Assembly (NCBI RefSeq): GCF_002379085.1
Contig: NZ_NBZW01000018.1
Span: forward strand, 1 to 64,000
DNA from: Polaromonas sp. AET17H-212
GTDB taxonomy: Bacteria > Pseudomonadota > Gammaproteobacteria > Burkholderiales > Burkholderiaceae_C
Reading direction: 5' to 3'
DNA length: 64,000 bases
Below, in pieces: positions 12,011-20,699 of this stretch. The position numbers and the translations under genes are program-made. The first letter of the stretch is position 1; the number at the start of each line of letters is the position of its first letter. The notes under the pieces are model-generated. The model was not told where the DNA came from. It did not search any database and worked only from the letters and a program-made list of their open reading frames with translations.

Positions 12011-12411
12011 CGCAAAACCTTCATCAGCGACACAGCCTGCGGCCGTGCCAAAACCATTTTCAAACGCGATGCCCGACTGTACGCACCGGACGCCCGCCGC
12101 ATCAGTGGGTTCGCAGCATGGGGGCATCACGAATCGTGATGGACTGCCCTCTGCGGCATCTGCCTTCCGGCGCCCTCAGAACGCGACTTTTTAGCCCTGC
12201 TGAGCGGGGTGGCGCCGCTTGGCCATGTCGGACGCCAACATGCAGCGGCAAACTGCGTGTCTTCGGTCGTATGGAAACGGCTCTTCCCGGCGGCGGCGGT
12301 ACGCGCCGAGCTCAAGGAAACCGTGAAACAGCTGGTCGGGTCAGGCGCCTGGGAAGGCGTCCATCTTCTGTACTGACCAGCCGGCCCGGCTGGGCCGGGC
12401 GGGCCGGGCCC
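12011..12411. other. 401-bp intergenic region upstream of tcuA
   Basis: The tcuA promoter region holds the inverted repeat at 12125-12141. Between 12142 and 12375 on the plus strand a stop-to-stop frame of 77 codons without an ATG reads like a protein C terminus (ERDFLALLSGVAPLGHVG and later VRAELKETVKQLVGSGAWEG), which may be a gene remnant. A run of C/G-rich repeats (CCGGCCCGGCTGGGCCGG) at about 12380-12397 follows and could be the 3' end of the Bug gene transcript. Confidence 0.4.
12125..12141. promoter_or_regulatory. Probable LysR operator, site 1 (tcuA promoter)
   Basis: CATCACGAATCGTGATG is an inverted repeat with perfect 8-bp arms around one base, 115 bp upstream of the tcuA start. 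Its arms recur at 14300 and partly at 15274, next to the other genes of this block, which points to one regulator, most likely the LysR protein encoded at 14327-15259. Confidence 0.7.
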
Positions 12412-13404
12412 TCAGTCGGCCTTGATGCCGGCGCGTTTGACGATGTCGCTCCAGATCTTCTGCTCACTCGAAATGAAGGTTGCGAATTCGGACGAAGGAC
12501 CGCCGCCGCCCACGGCATTGTCGGAGGCGAAACGCTCGGTGACGGCCGAGGACTTGAGCGCCTTGAGGGATTCCTCCTGCAGGCGTTTCACGACCTCCGG
12601 CGGCGTGCCCGCCGGCGCAAGGATGCCATACCACTGGGACGTTTCAAAACCCTTGTAGCCCATTTCGGCCACTGTGGGCACATCCGGCAGGTGACTGATG
12701 CGCTGCTGGGTGCCGACGGCAATGGCACGCAGCTTGCCGCTGCGGATGTGGGCACCCAATGCGGGCATGCCGGCCGACGAGGCTTGTGTCCGTCCCGCCA
12801 GAAGATCCGTCAGCTGCGGGCCGGTGCCGCGGTAGGGGATGTGGGTAATGAACATGCCCGTGACCAGCTTGAGGTATTCCATCGCCAGGTGGCCGGCGCT
12901 GGCATTGCCAGCCGAGCCGTAGTTGAGCTGGCCGGGGTTCTTTTTGACATAGGCCACAAACTCCTGGAAGTTTTTGGCCGGCACATCGGGATGGATCACG
13001 AATACGTTGGGCACCTTGGCCAGCAGGGTGACAGGAATGAAATCCCTGTTCACGTCGTAGGGCTGGTTTTTCAGCATGTAGGGGTTGACCGCCAGCGTGC
13101 CCACATGGCCCAGGATGATGGTGTGGCCATCCGGCGCGGACTTCGCAACCTCCTGCATGGCCAGCGTGCCAGCCCCGCCCGGCTTGTTCTCGACATACAC
13201 GCTTTGCCCCAGCTGCTTGCTGAGCTCGGCGGCCACGGAGCGGGCGACGATCTCGGAGGTTCCGCCGGGCGCGAACGGGACGACGAAACGAACCGCCCGG
13301 GACGGCCAGGCGGATTGCGCATGCAGCGACGGCAGGGCCACCACGGAGGCGGCAACACCTGCGGACTGCAGGACACGGCGTCGGGTCAGAAGGGTAGGAG
13401 GCAT
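12412..13404 (-). CDS. Bug family tricarboxylate-type substrate-binding protein (Tat-like signal)
   Basis: A second periplasmic binding protein of the Bug/TctC family, 330 residues from the ATG at 13404. The N terminus carries a twin-arginine-like motif (TRRRVLQ, Arg8-Arg10) before a hydrophobic stretch ending in LHAQSAWP, so export as a folded protein is possible. VRFVVPFAPGGTSEIVARSVA and NKPGGAGTLAMQEVAKSAPDGHT mark the family. It is 49 bases downstream of the short-chain dehydrogenase gene and 401 bp ahead of tcuA. No membrane subunits are present nearby. Confidence 0.9.
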   Translation of the reverse strand: MPPTLLTRRRVLQSAGVAASVVALPSLHAQSAWPSRAVRFVVPFAPGGTSEIVARSVAAELSKQLGQSVYVENKPGGAGTLAMQEVAKSAPDGHTIILGHVGTLAVNPYMLKNQPYDVNRDFIPVTLLAKVPNVFVIHPDVPAKNFQEFVAYVKKNPGQLNYGSAGNASAGHLAMEYLKLVTGMFITHIPYRGTGPQLTDLLAGRTQASSAGMPALGAHIRSGKLRAIAVGTQQRISHLPDVPTVAEMGYKGFETSQWYGILAPAGTPPEVVKRLQEESLKALKSSAVTERFASDNAVGGGGPSSEFATFISSEQKIWSDIVKRAGIKAD

Positions 13405-13453
13405 GGCTGGTGGTCTCACTGAAGCGAAGATTGTGCAGCTTAGTGTGGACGAC

Positions 13454-14209
13454 TCAAAATTGGTATCGGCGCAAACCCCCATCCACCGGAATCACCGCAC
13501 CGGTGATGTAGCTGGCCAGAGGGGACGACAGAAAACACACGAGGTTGGCCAGGTCTTCCGGCTCGCCATAGCGGCCCACCGGGATTTCGTTTTCGCACTG
13601 CCACTGACGGTACTCGGGCGTGTAGTTGCGGAAAATCTGTTCCGAGTGAATGCGGCCGGGCGGAATGCTGTTGACCGTGATGCCGTTTTTGCCGACCATG
13701 CGGCTCAAGCCCTTGGCCCAGCTGTGGATGCCAGCCTTGGCGCAGAACGCACCATTGACGTGGTCGGGTTCGCTCTTGCCGGTGATGTTGATGATGCGAC
13801 CCCAGTTGCGCGCCATCATCTGGTCCAGCAGCGCCTGCGCCACCTGCCGGGGACGGTGAAAGTTCAGGGTCATGGCTTCCTGCCAGCGATCCTCGCTGAC
13901 ATGCAGCTCGGCGAAGGAACGCGAGCCGCCCGCATTGTTGACCAGGATGTCCACGCCACCGAGGCCCGCCATCGCGGCATCGGTCAGGGTCTTGGCGGCA
14001 TCCTCGGCATACAGGTCGGACGCGATGACCACCGGCCTGTGCCCGCCGCGACTGACAATTTCGTCGGCCACCTCGTCGAGCAAGGCCACGCGGCGTGCGG
14101 AAATCGCCAGGCGCACACCTTCAGCCGCCAGCGCAAGCGCAATGCCGCGCCCGATGCCGGTGCTGGCGCCTGTCACCAGCGCTGTTTTGTCTCCAAGCTG
14201 CAAATCCAT
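13454..14209 (-). CDS. Short-chain dehydrogenase/reductase with an altered active site
   Basis: A 251-residue Rossmann-fold protein of the SDR family. The cofactor motif TGASTGIGRGIALAL (near residue 14) and LVNNAGGSRSF are intact, and the C terminus has ASYITGAVIPVDGG. In the usual YxxxK motif the tyrosine position is occupied by alanine (AFCAK, in NGAFCAKAGIHSWAKGLSR) with a phenylalanine next to it, so classical proton transfer by Tyr is not possible. The IPPGRIHSEQI segment places it in a divergent SDR branch. An operator-like palindrome lies 91 bp upstream. It is probably the first gene of a transcript with the Bug gene; its reaction is unknown. Confidence 0.82.
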   Translation of the reverse strand: MDLQLGDKTALVTGASTGIGRGIALALAAEGVRLAISARRVALLDEVADEIVSRGGHRPVVIASDLYAEDAAKTLTDAAMAGLGGVDILVNNAGGSRSFAELHVSEDRWQEAMTLNFHRPRQVAQALLDQMMARNWGRIINITGKSEPDHVNGAFCAKAGIHSWAKGLSRMVGKNGITVNSIPPGRIHSEQIFRNYTPEYRQWQCENEIPVGRYGEPEDLANLVCFLSSPLASYITGAVIPVDGGLRRYQF

Positions 14210-14299
14210 GATGTTTCCTTGCGACGAATGTTGGTGTGTGTTCTCCGCAGAACTCTAGCGTTGAAACACCTTCAGGGAAAGCCGGCCAGCGGCATACGG

Positions 14300-14318
14300 C
14301 CATCACAAATCGTGATGG
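14300..14318. promoter_or_regulatory. Probable LysR operator, site 2 (SDR gene promoter)
   Basis: CCATCACAAATCGTGATGG is an inverted repeat with 9-bp arms, one mismatch and a single central base. It lies between the LysR stop codon (14327) and the SDR start (14209), and is nearly identical to the site at 12125. Confidence 0.7.
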
Positions 14319-14326
14319 AAGGTTGT

Positions 14327-15259
14327 TCAGACACCGGTCAGCCGCGCCCCGACCCAGCGTCCGGAGCGCACCGCCTCGGTTGCGCAATCGGCCAGCACCA
14401 CCCGGGCCGCCAGGCCTGCAGGCGAGAGCTCGTCATCGGACAGGCTGCACAGCGAATTGACGCGCCGTGCCAGCGTGTCCGCTATTTCCGTCAGATGGAA
14501 GCGCTGCGCTGCGTCGGCAAACCGGCTCACCGCCGCCCAGGGCTGCAGCGTGTAACCGAGGCCGCTGTCCACCGCATCCATCAGCATGGCCAGCGAGTCG
14601 ATTTCGGCCACCACCATCGGTTTGCATTTGGCCCGCGCAAAAGCGCTGTCCAGCGTGCTGCGCAGGCCGTGTACGCCCGTGGGCAGGATCAGCGGGAGCC
14701 CGACCAGCTGCGCCATGCGGATGCGGGCAGGGGGCTTGCCCACCAGGGTGCGGCGCGACTGGATCAAAAACAGCTTCTCCTCCAGCAGCGGCATCACGCT
14801 CCAGCGGCGTCCGGCCTGGGCGTTGAAGAGCATGGCCAGGTCCAGCTGGCGCGCATTGAGCATGCCGGTCAAATGGCCGGACAGGCTTTCCACCATGTGC
14901 AGGCGCACGTCCGGATAACGCTCGCGCATGGCGCGAATCAGCGGCAGCCCCAGCACCGCGGCGGTGGTGGGAGCCATGCCCACGCTGACACTGCCCGACA
15001 GGCGCGCATGCTGCGCCGCACGGGCCGCCTGCTCGGCGTGGCGCAGCACCAGTTGTGCCTCCCGAAAAAAGGCCAACCCGGCTTCGGTGGGCGTCACACC
15101 CTTGGGGCTGCGCTGAAGCAGCCGGGTGGAAAGCTCGCTTTCAAGCCGACTGATTTGCTGGCTCAGGGCCGATTGCACCAGGTCCAGGTCGAGCGCGGCA
15201 CGGCTGATGCTGCCCAGCTCAATAACCCGAACCAGATAACGCAACTGGCGCAATTCCAT
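14327..15259 (-). CDS. LysR family transcriptional regulator (TcuR/Cbl-like position)
   Basis: The 310-residue regulator has an N-terminal winged helix-turn-helix (MELRQLRYLVRVIELGSISRAA; recognition helix in QSALSQQISRLE) and a periplasmic-binding-like effector domain from about residue 90. It is the only regulator in the minus-strand catabolic block and is flanked by the three related palindromes, one of them just upstream of its own start, so it most likely controls tcuA, the SDR operon and itself. In Salmonella the LysR protein TcuR activates tcuABC; whether this is its orthologue needs a phylogeny. The ligand should be a tricarboxylate or related acid. Confidence 0.9.
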   Translation of the reverse strand: MELRQLRYLVRVIELGSISRAALDLDLVQSALSQQISRLESELSTRLLQRSPKGVTPTEAGLAFFREAQLVLRHAEQAARAAQHARLSGSVSVGMAPTTAAVLGLPLIRAMRERYPDVRLHMVESLSGHLTGMLNARQLDLAMLFNAQAGRRWSVMPLLEEKLFLIQSRRTLVGKPPARIRMAQLVGLPLILPTGVHGLRSTLDSAFARAKCKPMVVAEIDSLAMLMDAVDSGLGYTLQPWAAVSRFADAAQRFHLTEIADTLARRVNSLCSLSDDELSPAGLAARVVLADCATEAVRSGRWVGARLTGV

Positions 15260-15273
15260 CGCAGAGCTCCTTC

Positions 15274-15288
15274 ATCAGTTTTCGTGAT
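15274..15288. promoter_or_regulatory. Probable LysR operator, site 3 (autoregulatory, degenerate)
   Basis: ATCAGTTTTCGTGAT keeps one full half-site (TCGTGAT) and four bases of the other, 15 bp upstream of the LysR start codon. It is the weaker member of the three-site set, as expected for an autoregulatory site. Confidence 0.5.
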
Positions 15289-15339
15289 ACCCCATCATCG
15301 CATGGGGAGGCGCACCGGACCGCGTCCGGAAGCAAGGCG

Positions 15340-16467
15340 TCAGGCCTGCGGATGGCTGAATGGGCCCCGACCGGCAGCACCGACGGACCCCTGGCCCAGG
15401 TCCGGCACGCGACCCAGTTCAGCGCGCATCAAGGGCAGGTGCTGCGGATACTCGCGCTGCATGAAATCGACCAGCCCCTCGCGTACCTGGCAGCGCAGGT
15501 CCCAGTTCCGGCCGGAACTGGCCGAGGTCACGAGCAGGCGTAGCTGCATGGCACCCTCGCCCGCTTCCGTGACCTGCAGCTTGCACAGGCGCCGGTCCCA
15601 GTCGGGTGACGCTTCGCAGAGACGCTGCGCCTCGGCGCGCAGGGGCGCCATCGGCATGCGGTAGTCCACCCACAGGAAAACCGTGCCGATGATGCTGGCG
15701 CTTTTGCGGGTCCAGTTCTGGAAGGGGTGCTCAATAAACCACTGCAGGGGAATGATGAGCCGGCGCTCGTCCCAGATCTTGAGCACCACGTAGGTCCCGG
15801 TGATCTCCTCCACCCGGCCCCACTCACCTTCGACGATCAGGACATCATCGAGCCGGATGGGTTGCGCCAGCGCAATCTGCAGCCCGGCCATCAGGTTGCT
15901 GAAAATCGGCCGCGCCGCAATCCCCACCACCAAACCCACCACGCCGGCCGACGCCAGCAGGCTGGTGCCGAACTGCCGCGCCCCCGGGAAGGTCATCAGC
16001 ATCAGGGCCAGCCCGGTCAGCACGATGGTGAACATCGCGGTTCGGGCCAGCAGGCGGGTCTGGGTGTGAATGCGGCGCGCGTGCAGGTTGTCTTCGACAT
16101 CAACCGGGTGCAGGTCGGTGACACCGTGCGCCACACCGCGAACCGCGCGCAGCCCCAGCCAGGTCAATGCCGTGAGCAGCAGCAGGGCATTGGCATGGCG
16201 CACGCCGCCTATCAGCGCAAGGTCATGGGGTGCGCCCTGCCAGACAGCCTGCAGGGCAATCAGCGGCAGCAGCAGCTGGGTCGGCACCCTGCAGTGCCGG
16301 ACCACCGTCGCAGCGACCGGCATGGATCGTGTCAGCCGCAGTGCCAGGGCCAGGCCCACACGATGCACCAGCAGGGCCAGCACCACGGAAATACCGGCCA
16401 CCAACAGAAGCCGCAGGGACGAATCTTCCGCCCATGCCAGCATTTCCATCAGTTCCGGGTATTTCAT
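15340..16467 (-). CDS. MscS family mechanosensitive ion channel
   Basis: A 375-residue inner-membrane channel that opens under membrane tension and releases solutes on osmotic downshock. Four to five hydrophobic segments occupy residues 15-190; the pore-lining region (ASAGVVGLVVGIAARPIFSN) is followed by the beta domain (AGLQIALAQPIRLDDVLIVEG, EEITGTYVVLKIWDERRLIIP), which is the signature of the family. The start lies 11 bases after the purT stop codon, so both genes are probably on one transcript. Related proteins of unknown gating are common, so a role in osmotic protection is inferred. Confidence 0.88.
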   Translation of the reverse strand: MKYPELMEMLAWAEDSSLRLLLVAGISVVLALLVHRVGLALALRLTRSMPVAATVVRHCRVPTQLLLPLIALQAVWQGAPHDLALIGGVRHANALLLLTALTWLGLRAVRGVAHGVTDLHPVDVEDNLHARRIHTQTRLLARTAMFTIVLTGLALMLMTFPGARQFGTSLLASAGVVGLVVGIAARPIFSNLMAGLQIALAQPIRLDDVLIVEGEWGRVEEITGTYVVLKIWDERRLIIPLQWFIEHPFQNWTRKSASIIGTVFLWVDYRMPMAPLRAEAQRLCEASPDWDRRLCKLQVTEAGEGAMQLRLLVTSASSGRNWDLRCQVREGLVDFMQREYPQHLPLMRAELGRVPDLGQGSVGAAGRGPFSHPQA

Positions 16468-16478
16468 GGACGGTCCCG

Positions 16479-17705
16479 TCAGGCCACGCGGGGCTTGACC
16501 CGCGAAGCCGCCAGTTTGGCATTGGCCCGCGCAGTCTCCACATCGTCAGCAAAGGCCAGCGCGACGCCCATGCGGCGCTTGACAAAACTCTCCGGCTTGC
16601 CGAACAGCCGGATGTCGGTGTTGGGTACGCCCAATGCGTCGGCCACGCCGTCAAACACGATGCCCTGGGCATCCACGCCGCCGTAGATCACGGCGCTGGC
16701 ACCCGGGGTTTTGAGCGCCGTGTTGACCGGCAAGCCAAGAATGGCGCGCGCATGCAGCTCGAATTCGTTTTGCCACTGCGTGCACATCGTCACCATGCCG
16801 GTGTCATGGGGCCGCGGGCTGACCTCGCTGAACCAGACCTCGTCGCCCTTGACGAACAGCTCCACGCCGAACAGGCCCAGGCCACCCGGCTTGCCGTCAT
16901 GGCCCAGCCCCAGGTTGTCGGTCACGGCCTTGCAGATGTCACGGCTTTTCTGCAGCGCCCTGGAGGCCATGGGCTGCGGCTGCCAGCTCTCGACATAGTC
17001 CCCGCTGACCTGCACATGGCCGATGGGCTCGCAGAAATGGGTTTCGATCTGCCCATTCGCGCCCATGGCACGCACGGTGAGCTGGGTGATCTCGTAGTCA
17101 AAGTCGATGAAACCTTCGACGATGACGCGGCCGTGGCTGACGCGGCCGCCAGCCATGGCGTGGTCCCAGGCGGTCTTGACATCGGTGGGACCGGAAATCT
17201 TGCTCTGGCCCTTGCCGGATGAGCTCATGACCGGTTTCACGACGCAGGGGTAGCCGATCTTTGTGTCGATGGCGGCCTGCAGCTCGTCCAGCGAGTCGCA
17301 GAACACGTAGGGGCTGGTCGGCAGGCCCAGGGTTTCGGCGGCCAGGCGGCGAATGCCTTCGCGGTCCATGGTCAGCCGGGCGGCACGGGCCGTCGGCACC
17401 ACCCGCACCACGCCCGCCGCTTCGAGTTCTTCCAGCATGGGGGTGGCGATGGCCTCGATTTCGGGGACCACCAGGTGCGGCCTTTCCTTTTCAATCAGCG
17501 CTTTCAGCTGGGCCGGGTCGCTCATGGTGATGGTGCGTGCGTGGTGCGCGACCTGCTGACCCGGGGCGTTCTCATAACGGTCGGTGGCGATGGTTTCCAC
17601 GCCCAGGCGCTGCAGCGCGATCAGCACCTCCTTGCCAAGTTCGCCGGAGCCGAGCAGCATGACTTTGGTTGCGTGGGGAGACAGGGGGGTGCCGAAGGTG
17701 GTCAT
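16479..17705 (-). CDS. purT: Formate-dependent phosphoribosylglycinamide formyltransferase (GAR transformylase 2)
   Basis: PurT uses formate and ATP to formylate glycinamide ribonucleotide, the third step of purine synthesis. The 408-residue ATP-grasp protein starts with a segment like that of the Escherichia coli enzyme ([23 protein letters not shown]), carries the ATP-grasp loop [10 protein letters not shown] and ends with the metal-binding region ([21 protein letters not shown] region). The ATG at 17705 was chosen by comparison with the 392-residue E. coli protein; an upstream ATG adds 14 proline-rich residues with no counterpart. Confidence 0.95.
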   Translation of the reverse strand: MTTFGTPLSPHATKVMLLGSGELGKEVLIALQRLGVETIATDRYENAPGQQVAHHARTITMSDPAQLKALIEKERPHLVVPEIEAIATPMLEELEAAGVVRVVPTARAARLTMDREGIRRLAAETLGLPTSPYVFCDSLDELQAAIDTKIGYPCVVKPVMSSSGKGQSKISGPTDVKTAWDHAMAGGRVSHGRVIVEGFIDFDYEITQLTVRAMGANGQIETHFCEPIGHVQVSGDYVESWQPQPMASRALQKSRDICKAVTDNLGLGHDGKPGGLGLFGVELFVKGDEVWFSEVSPRPHDTGMVTMCTQWQNEFELHARAILGLPVNTALKTPGASAVIYGGVDAQGIVFDGVADALGVPNTDIRLFGKPESFVKRRMGVALAFADDVETARANAKLAASRVKPRVA

Positions 17706-17869
17706 GGGATGTGCAGGAGGTGGGTGGGTGGGAGGACAGGTCGCCATACAAACGAGCCGGGCGCGAAGCGCCTGACCAACACTTTACTTCACCCGCAAAC
17801 ATGCCCGGCCCCGGCGCACGGCCCCTTGGGGCAGATGGCCCTACAGAACACGGATGGGCGGGTTCTGGA

Positions 17870-17884
17870 TGAAAATGGTTCTCA
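17870..17884 (+). promoter_or_regulatory. Fur-like iron box
   Basis: TGAAAATGGTTCTCA matches 11 of 14 specified positions of the 7-1-7 Fur consensus TGATAATnATTATCA. It lies directly ahead of the siderophore-interacting protein gene, whose family is often iron-repressed. Confidence 0.5.
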
Positions 17885-17914
17885 TTGACGCCTGCCTTCT
17901 TCAGAAAGCCTCTC

Positions 17915-18742
17915 TTGACCAACCCCATTCCGCCTCTCGCACGCCCGCCCGAAGGGTCCAGCCCGGCGCCCGCACGCAAACGCCGCCCGCCGCGCCGCGT
18001 GGAAGTCAGCCGCATCGAGGTCCTGAGCCCGGCCATGCGCCGCATCACGCTCAAGGGTGCCGAACTCGAGGGCTTCGCCCCGGCCGGACCCGCCAGCTAT
18101 CTCAAACTGATCTTCCCGGAGCCGGGCCAAACCGAGCCGACCCGCCCCTTGCCGGACGGCCCACGCGCGGTGTCCATGCGCACCTACACCCCGCTGGCGG
18201 TGCGACCCGAGGCGCTGGAAGTCGATGTCGATTTTGTGCTGCATGGCGAAGGCCCGGCGTCGACCTGGGCGGCGCAGGCCACCGTCGGCCAGGTGCTGTT
18301 CCTGATGGGGCCCGGCCCCGGCTATGCCCTGGACACCGCCGCCACGCAGCACCTGCTGATCGCGGATGACAGCGCGCTGCCGGCGGTCGAGACCATTCTG
18401 GCGGCCCTGCCCGCCGGCGCCCGCGCGCAGGTGCTGCTGGAAGTCATCAGCGATGCCGAGCAGCGGCCGCTGCACAGTGCCGCGCAGCTGGACGTGGTCT
18501 GGCTGGCGCGCGGCACCGACCACCGGGCGGCCGGCCAAGCCCTGGAAAAGGCGCTGCATGCTGTTGCGCCGATAGGCCCGGAGACCCGTGTTTACCTGGC
18601 CTGCGAGGCCGCAGCGATGCGGCGCATCCGCCAGATGCTGATCACCGAATGGGGCGTGAGCCGCAGCCAGGTCGTGGCCCGGGGGTACTGGAAACTGGAC
18701 GTGGTCAACCACCCCGATCACGACTACGGCGACGACGCCTGA
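17915..18742 (+). CDS. Siderophore-interacting protein (NAD(P)H-type ferric reductase, ViuB/SIP family)
   Basis: This cytoplasmic FAD protein reduces ferric siderophores and frees the iron. The family pattern is clear: an FAD-binding barrel with MRTYTPL, the nucleotide-binding domain with [13 protein letters not shown], and the C-terminal [17 protein letters not shown]. The start is uncertain. No good ATG exists; the TTG at 17915 is preferred because a Fur-like box ends at 17884, while a TTG at 17885 would abut the box. The length would be 275 residues, normal for the family. No siderophore receptor or synthesis genes are in the window. Confidence 0.82.
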   Translation: MTNPIPPLARPPEGSSPAPARKRRPPRRVEVSRIEVLSPAMRRITLKGAELEGFAPAGPASYLKLIFPEPGQTEPTRPLPDGPRAVSMRTYTPLAVRPEALEVDVDFVLHGEGPASTWAAQATVGQVLFLMGPGPGYALDTAATQHLLIADDSALPAVETILAALPAGARAQVLLEVISDAEQRPLHSAAQLDVVWLARGTDHRAAGQALEKALHAVAPIGPETRVYLACEAAAMRRIRQMLITEWGVSRSQVVARGYWKLDVVNHPDHDYGDDA

Positions 18743-18813
18743 ACCCGGGTGTCCGGTTAGCCGCCGCCCCGTTCCGCGGCCATAACCCATCGCTGGTGGG
18801 CAACAATAGCCGC

Positions 18814-19767
18814 ATGAACCCTCCCCTTCTCCAGATCCGGGGCCTGACCAAGCACTACGGCAGCGCGGTGGTCGTGGACGACCTGTCCTTCGAGATTGCC
18901 CCTGGCGAATGCCTGGGCGTGATCGGCCCGAACGGCGCCGGAAAAACCACCACCCTCCGCATGTGCCTGGGCCTGACGGCGCCGGATGCCGGCGACATCA
19001 GCTATTTTTCGGGTGGCGAGGACCGCGGTTTGCGCATGCCCGACGACGCACTGGCGATCAAGGCCAGGCTGGGCGTGGTCAGCCAGTTCGACACGCTGGA
19101 CCCGGACTTCAGCTGCGCCGAGAACCTGCAGGTCTATGGCCGCTATTTCGGCATGAAGGCGGCGCAGGTGCGTGCCCGCGTGCCGGCGCTGCTGGAGTTT
19201 GCCTCGCTGTCGCACAAGGCCGGCAGCAAGCCCGGCGAACTATCGGGCGGCATGAAGCGGCGCCTGAGCCTGGCGCGCGCCCTCGTCAACGACCCGCGCC
19301 TGCTGCTGCTCGACGAACCCACGACCGGGCTGGACCCGCAGGCGCGGCATCTGATGTGGGAGCGGCTGCAACTGCTGCTGCAACAGGGCAAGTCGATTCT
19401 GCTGACCACCCACTTCATGGACGAGGCCGAGCGCCTGTGCTCGCGCCTGCTGGTGCTGGACCACGGCAAGAAGATCGCCGAAGGCAAACCGCGCGAGCTG
19501 ATCGCGCAGCACCTGGAACCCGACGTGGTCGAGGTGTATGGCAACGGCGCGCTGGAACTGGCCCGGTCCGCGGACCATGCCGGGCTGCGCGCGCTGGCCG
19601 CGCGGGTGGAGGTCAGCGGCGAAACCGTGTTTTTCTACACCCAGGACGCCCGCCCGCTGCTGGACCGCCTGGCGGCCCACGGCAGTTTGCGCACCCTGCA
19701 CCGGCCCGCCAACCTGGAAGACCTGTTTCTCAAGCTGACCGGTCGCCAGATCAGGGAGGATGCGTGA
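18814..19767 (+). CDS. NodI-type ABC exporter ATPase
   Basis: A 317-residue ATPase. Walker A ([10 protein letters not shown]), signature ([15 protein letters not shown]), Walker B ([13 protein letters not shown]) and the switch histidine ([14 protein letters not shown]) are complete, and the sequence resembles NodI/DrrA-type exporters. The ATG at 18814 gives the normal N terminus ([16 protein letters not shown]); a longer open frame overlaps the preceding gene. The permease ATG overlaps the stop codon by one base. NodIJ exports lipochitin oligosaccharides in rhizobia, but NodIJ-like pairs are widespread in betaproteobacteria with unknown cargo. Confidence 0.9.
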   Translation: MNPPLLQIRGLTKHYGSAVVVDDLSFEIAPGECLGVIGPNGAGKTTTLRMCLGLTAPDAGDISYFSGGEDRGLRMPDDALAIKARLGVVSQFDTLDPDFSCAENLQVYGRYFGMKAAQVRARVPALLEFASLSHKAGSKPGELSGGMKRRLSLARALVNDPRLLLLDEPTTGLDPQARHLMWERLQLLLQQGKSILLTTHFMDEAERLCSRLLVLDHGKKIAEGKPRELIAQHLEPDVVEVYGNGALELARSADHAGLRALAARVEVSGETVFFYTQDARPLLDRLAAHGSLRTLHRPANLEDLFLKLTGRQIREDA

Positions 19768-20591
19768 TGAGCAGCCACAGTTCAAACAACCCGTCCATTT
19801 GGCGCGCGCCGGACCTGTCGGCGCGCTGGTGGCCCGTCTTCATGCGCAACCTGCTGGTCTGGCGCAAGCTGGCCATTCCCAGCCTGGTTGGCAACATTGC
19901 CGAGCCGCTGATGTGGCTGGTGGCTTTCGGTTACGGCATGGGCGCGCTGGTCGGCGACATCAGCGTGGGCGGCGACGGCGCGGCCAAAGTCCCCTACATC
20001 CTGTTTCTGGCCAGCGGCTCGATCTGCATGAGCGCCATGAACGCCGCCAGCTTCGAGGCGCTGTATTCCGCGTTTTCGCGCATGCATGTGCAGAAAACCT
20101 GGGACGGCATCATGAATGCCCCGATCAGCCTGGACAGCGTGCTGCTGGCCGAAATGCTCTGGGCCGCGTTCAAGGCGCTGTTCACCGTCACGGCCATCCT
20201 CGGCGTGATGCTGGCCCTGGGCATCAGCCACAGCCCCAAGCTGCTGCTGGCCTGGCCGATCCTGCTGCTGGTCGGCATGATGTTTTCATGCATTGCGCTG
20301 ATCTTCAACGCGCTGGCCAAGAGCTACGATTTTTTCACCTACTACTTCACGCTGGTGCTGACGCCCATGATGTTCCTGAGCGGCATCTTCTTTCCGCGCG
20401 AGCAGTTGCCGCCGCTGGTGCGCATCATTTCCGACTTGCTGCCGCTGACCAACGCGGTGGAGATCATCCGCCCCATGTTCATGGACCAGTGGCCGGCGTC
20501 GCCCTGGCGGCACGGGCTGGTGCTGGTGGGCTACACCGTGGTTGGTTTCTGGGTGGCGCTGGCGCTGACGCGCAAGCGGTTCAAGGCCTGA
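19767..20591 (+). CDS. NodJ-type ABC-2 exporter permease
   Basis: A 274-residue inner-membrane permease with six hydrophobic segments, of the ABC-2 type. VGNIAEPLMWLVAFGYGMGA and the TLVLTPMMFLSGIFFPREQLP segment before the last helices are typical of NodJ. It begins in the stop codon of the ATPase gene (TGATG), so the two are translationally coupled and act together. The cargo cannot be inferred. Confidence 0.9.
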   Translation: MSSHSSNNPSIWRAPDLSARWWPVFMRNLLVWRKLAIPSLVGNIAEPLMWLVAFGYGMGALVGDISVGGDGAAKVPYILFLASGSICMSAMNAASFEALYSAFSRMHVQKTWDGIMNAPISLDSVLLAEMLWAAFKALFTVTAILGVMLALGISHSPKLLLAWPILLLVGMMFSCIALIFNALAKSYDFFTYYFTLVLTPMMFLSGIFFPREQLPPLVRIISDLLPLTNAVEIIRPMFMDQWPASPWRHGLVLVGYTVVGFWVALALTRKRFKA

Positions 20592-20658
20592 GATGGCGTA
20601 TTTCCCCAAAAACCTTGAACGTTTTTGGCCTTCAGCCCTTATCAATCGGGCGCAATCA

Positions 20659-20675
20659 GCTATTTAATTGATAGC
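20659..20675. repeat. Dispersed intergenic repeat, copy 2 (GCTAT-N7-ATAGC)
   Basis: GCTAT-TTAATTG-ATAGC in the gap between the convergent NodJ-type permease and methyltransferase genes. Same core and same 7-base spacing as the copies at 6505 and 23857. Confidence 0.6.
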
Positions 20676-20699
20676 AGATCTTTGCGCTGGCAGCGCTGT

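Noticed and set aside
12268..12310. Short ETALPGGGG stretch resembling the start of a patatin
   Set aside because: The following sequence has no patatin features and the match rests on a few glycines in a G/C-rich stretch.
13085..15664. 859-codon open frame on the plus strand
   Set aside because: It runs opposite the Bug, SDR and LysR genes, has low-complexity His/Gln/Arg-rich sequence and no family match.
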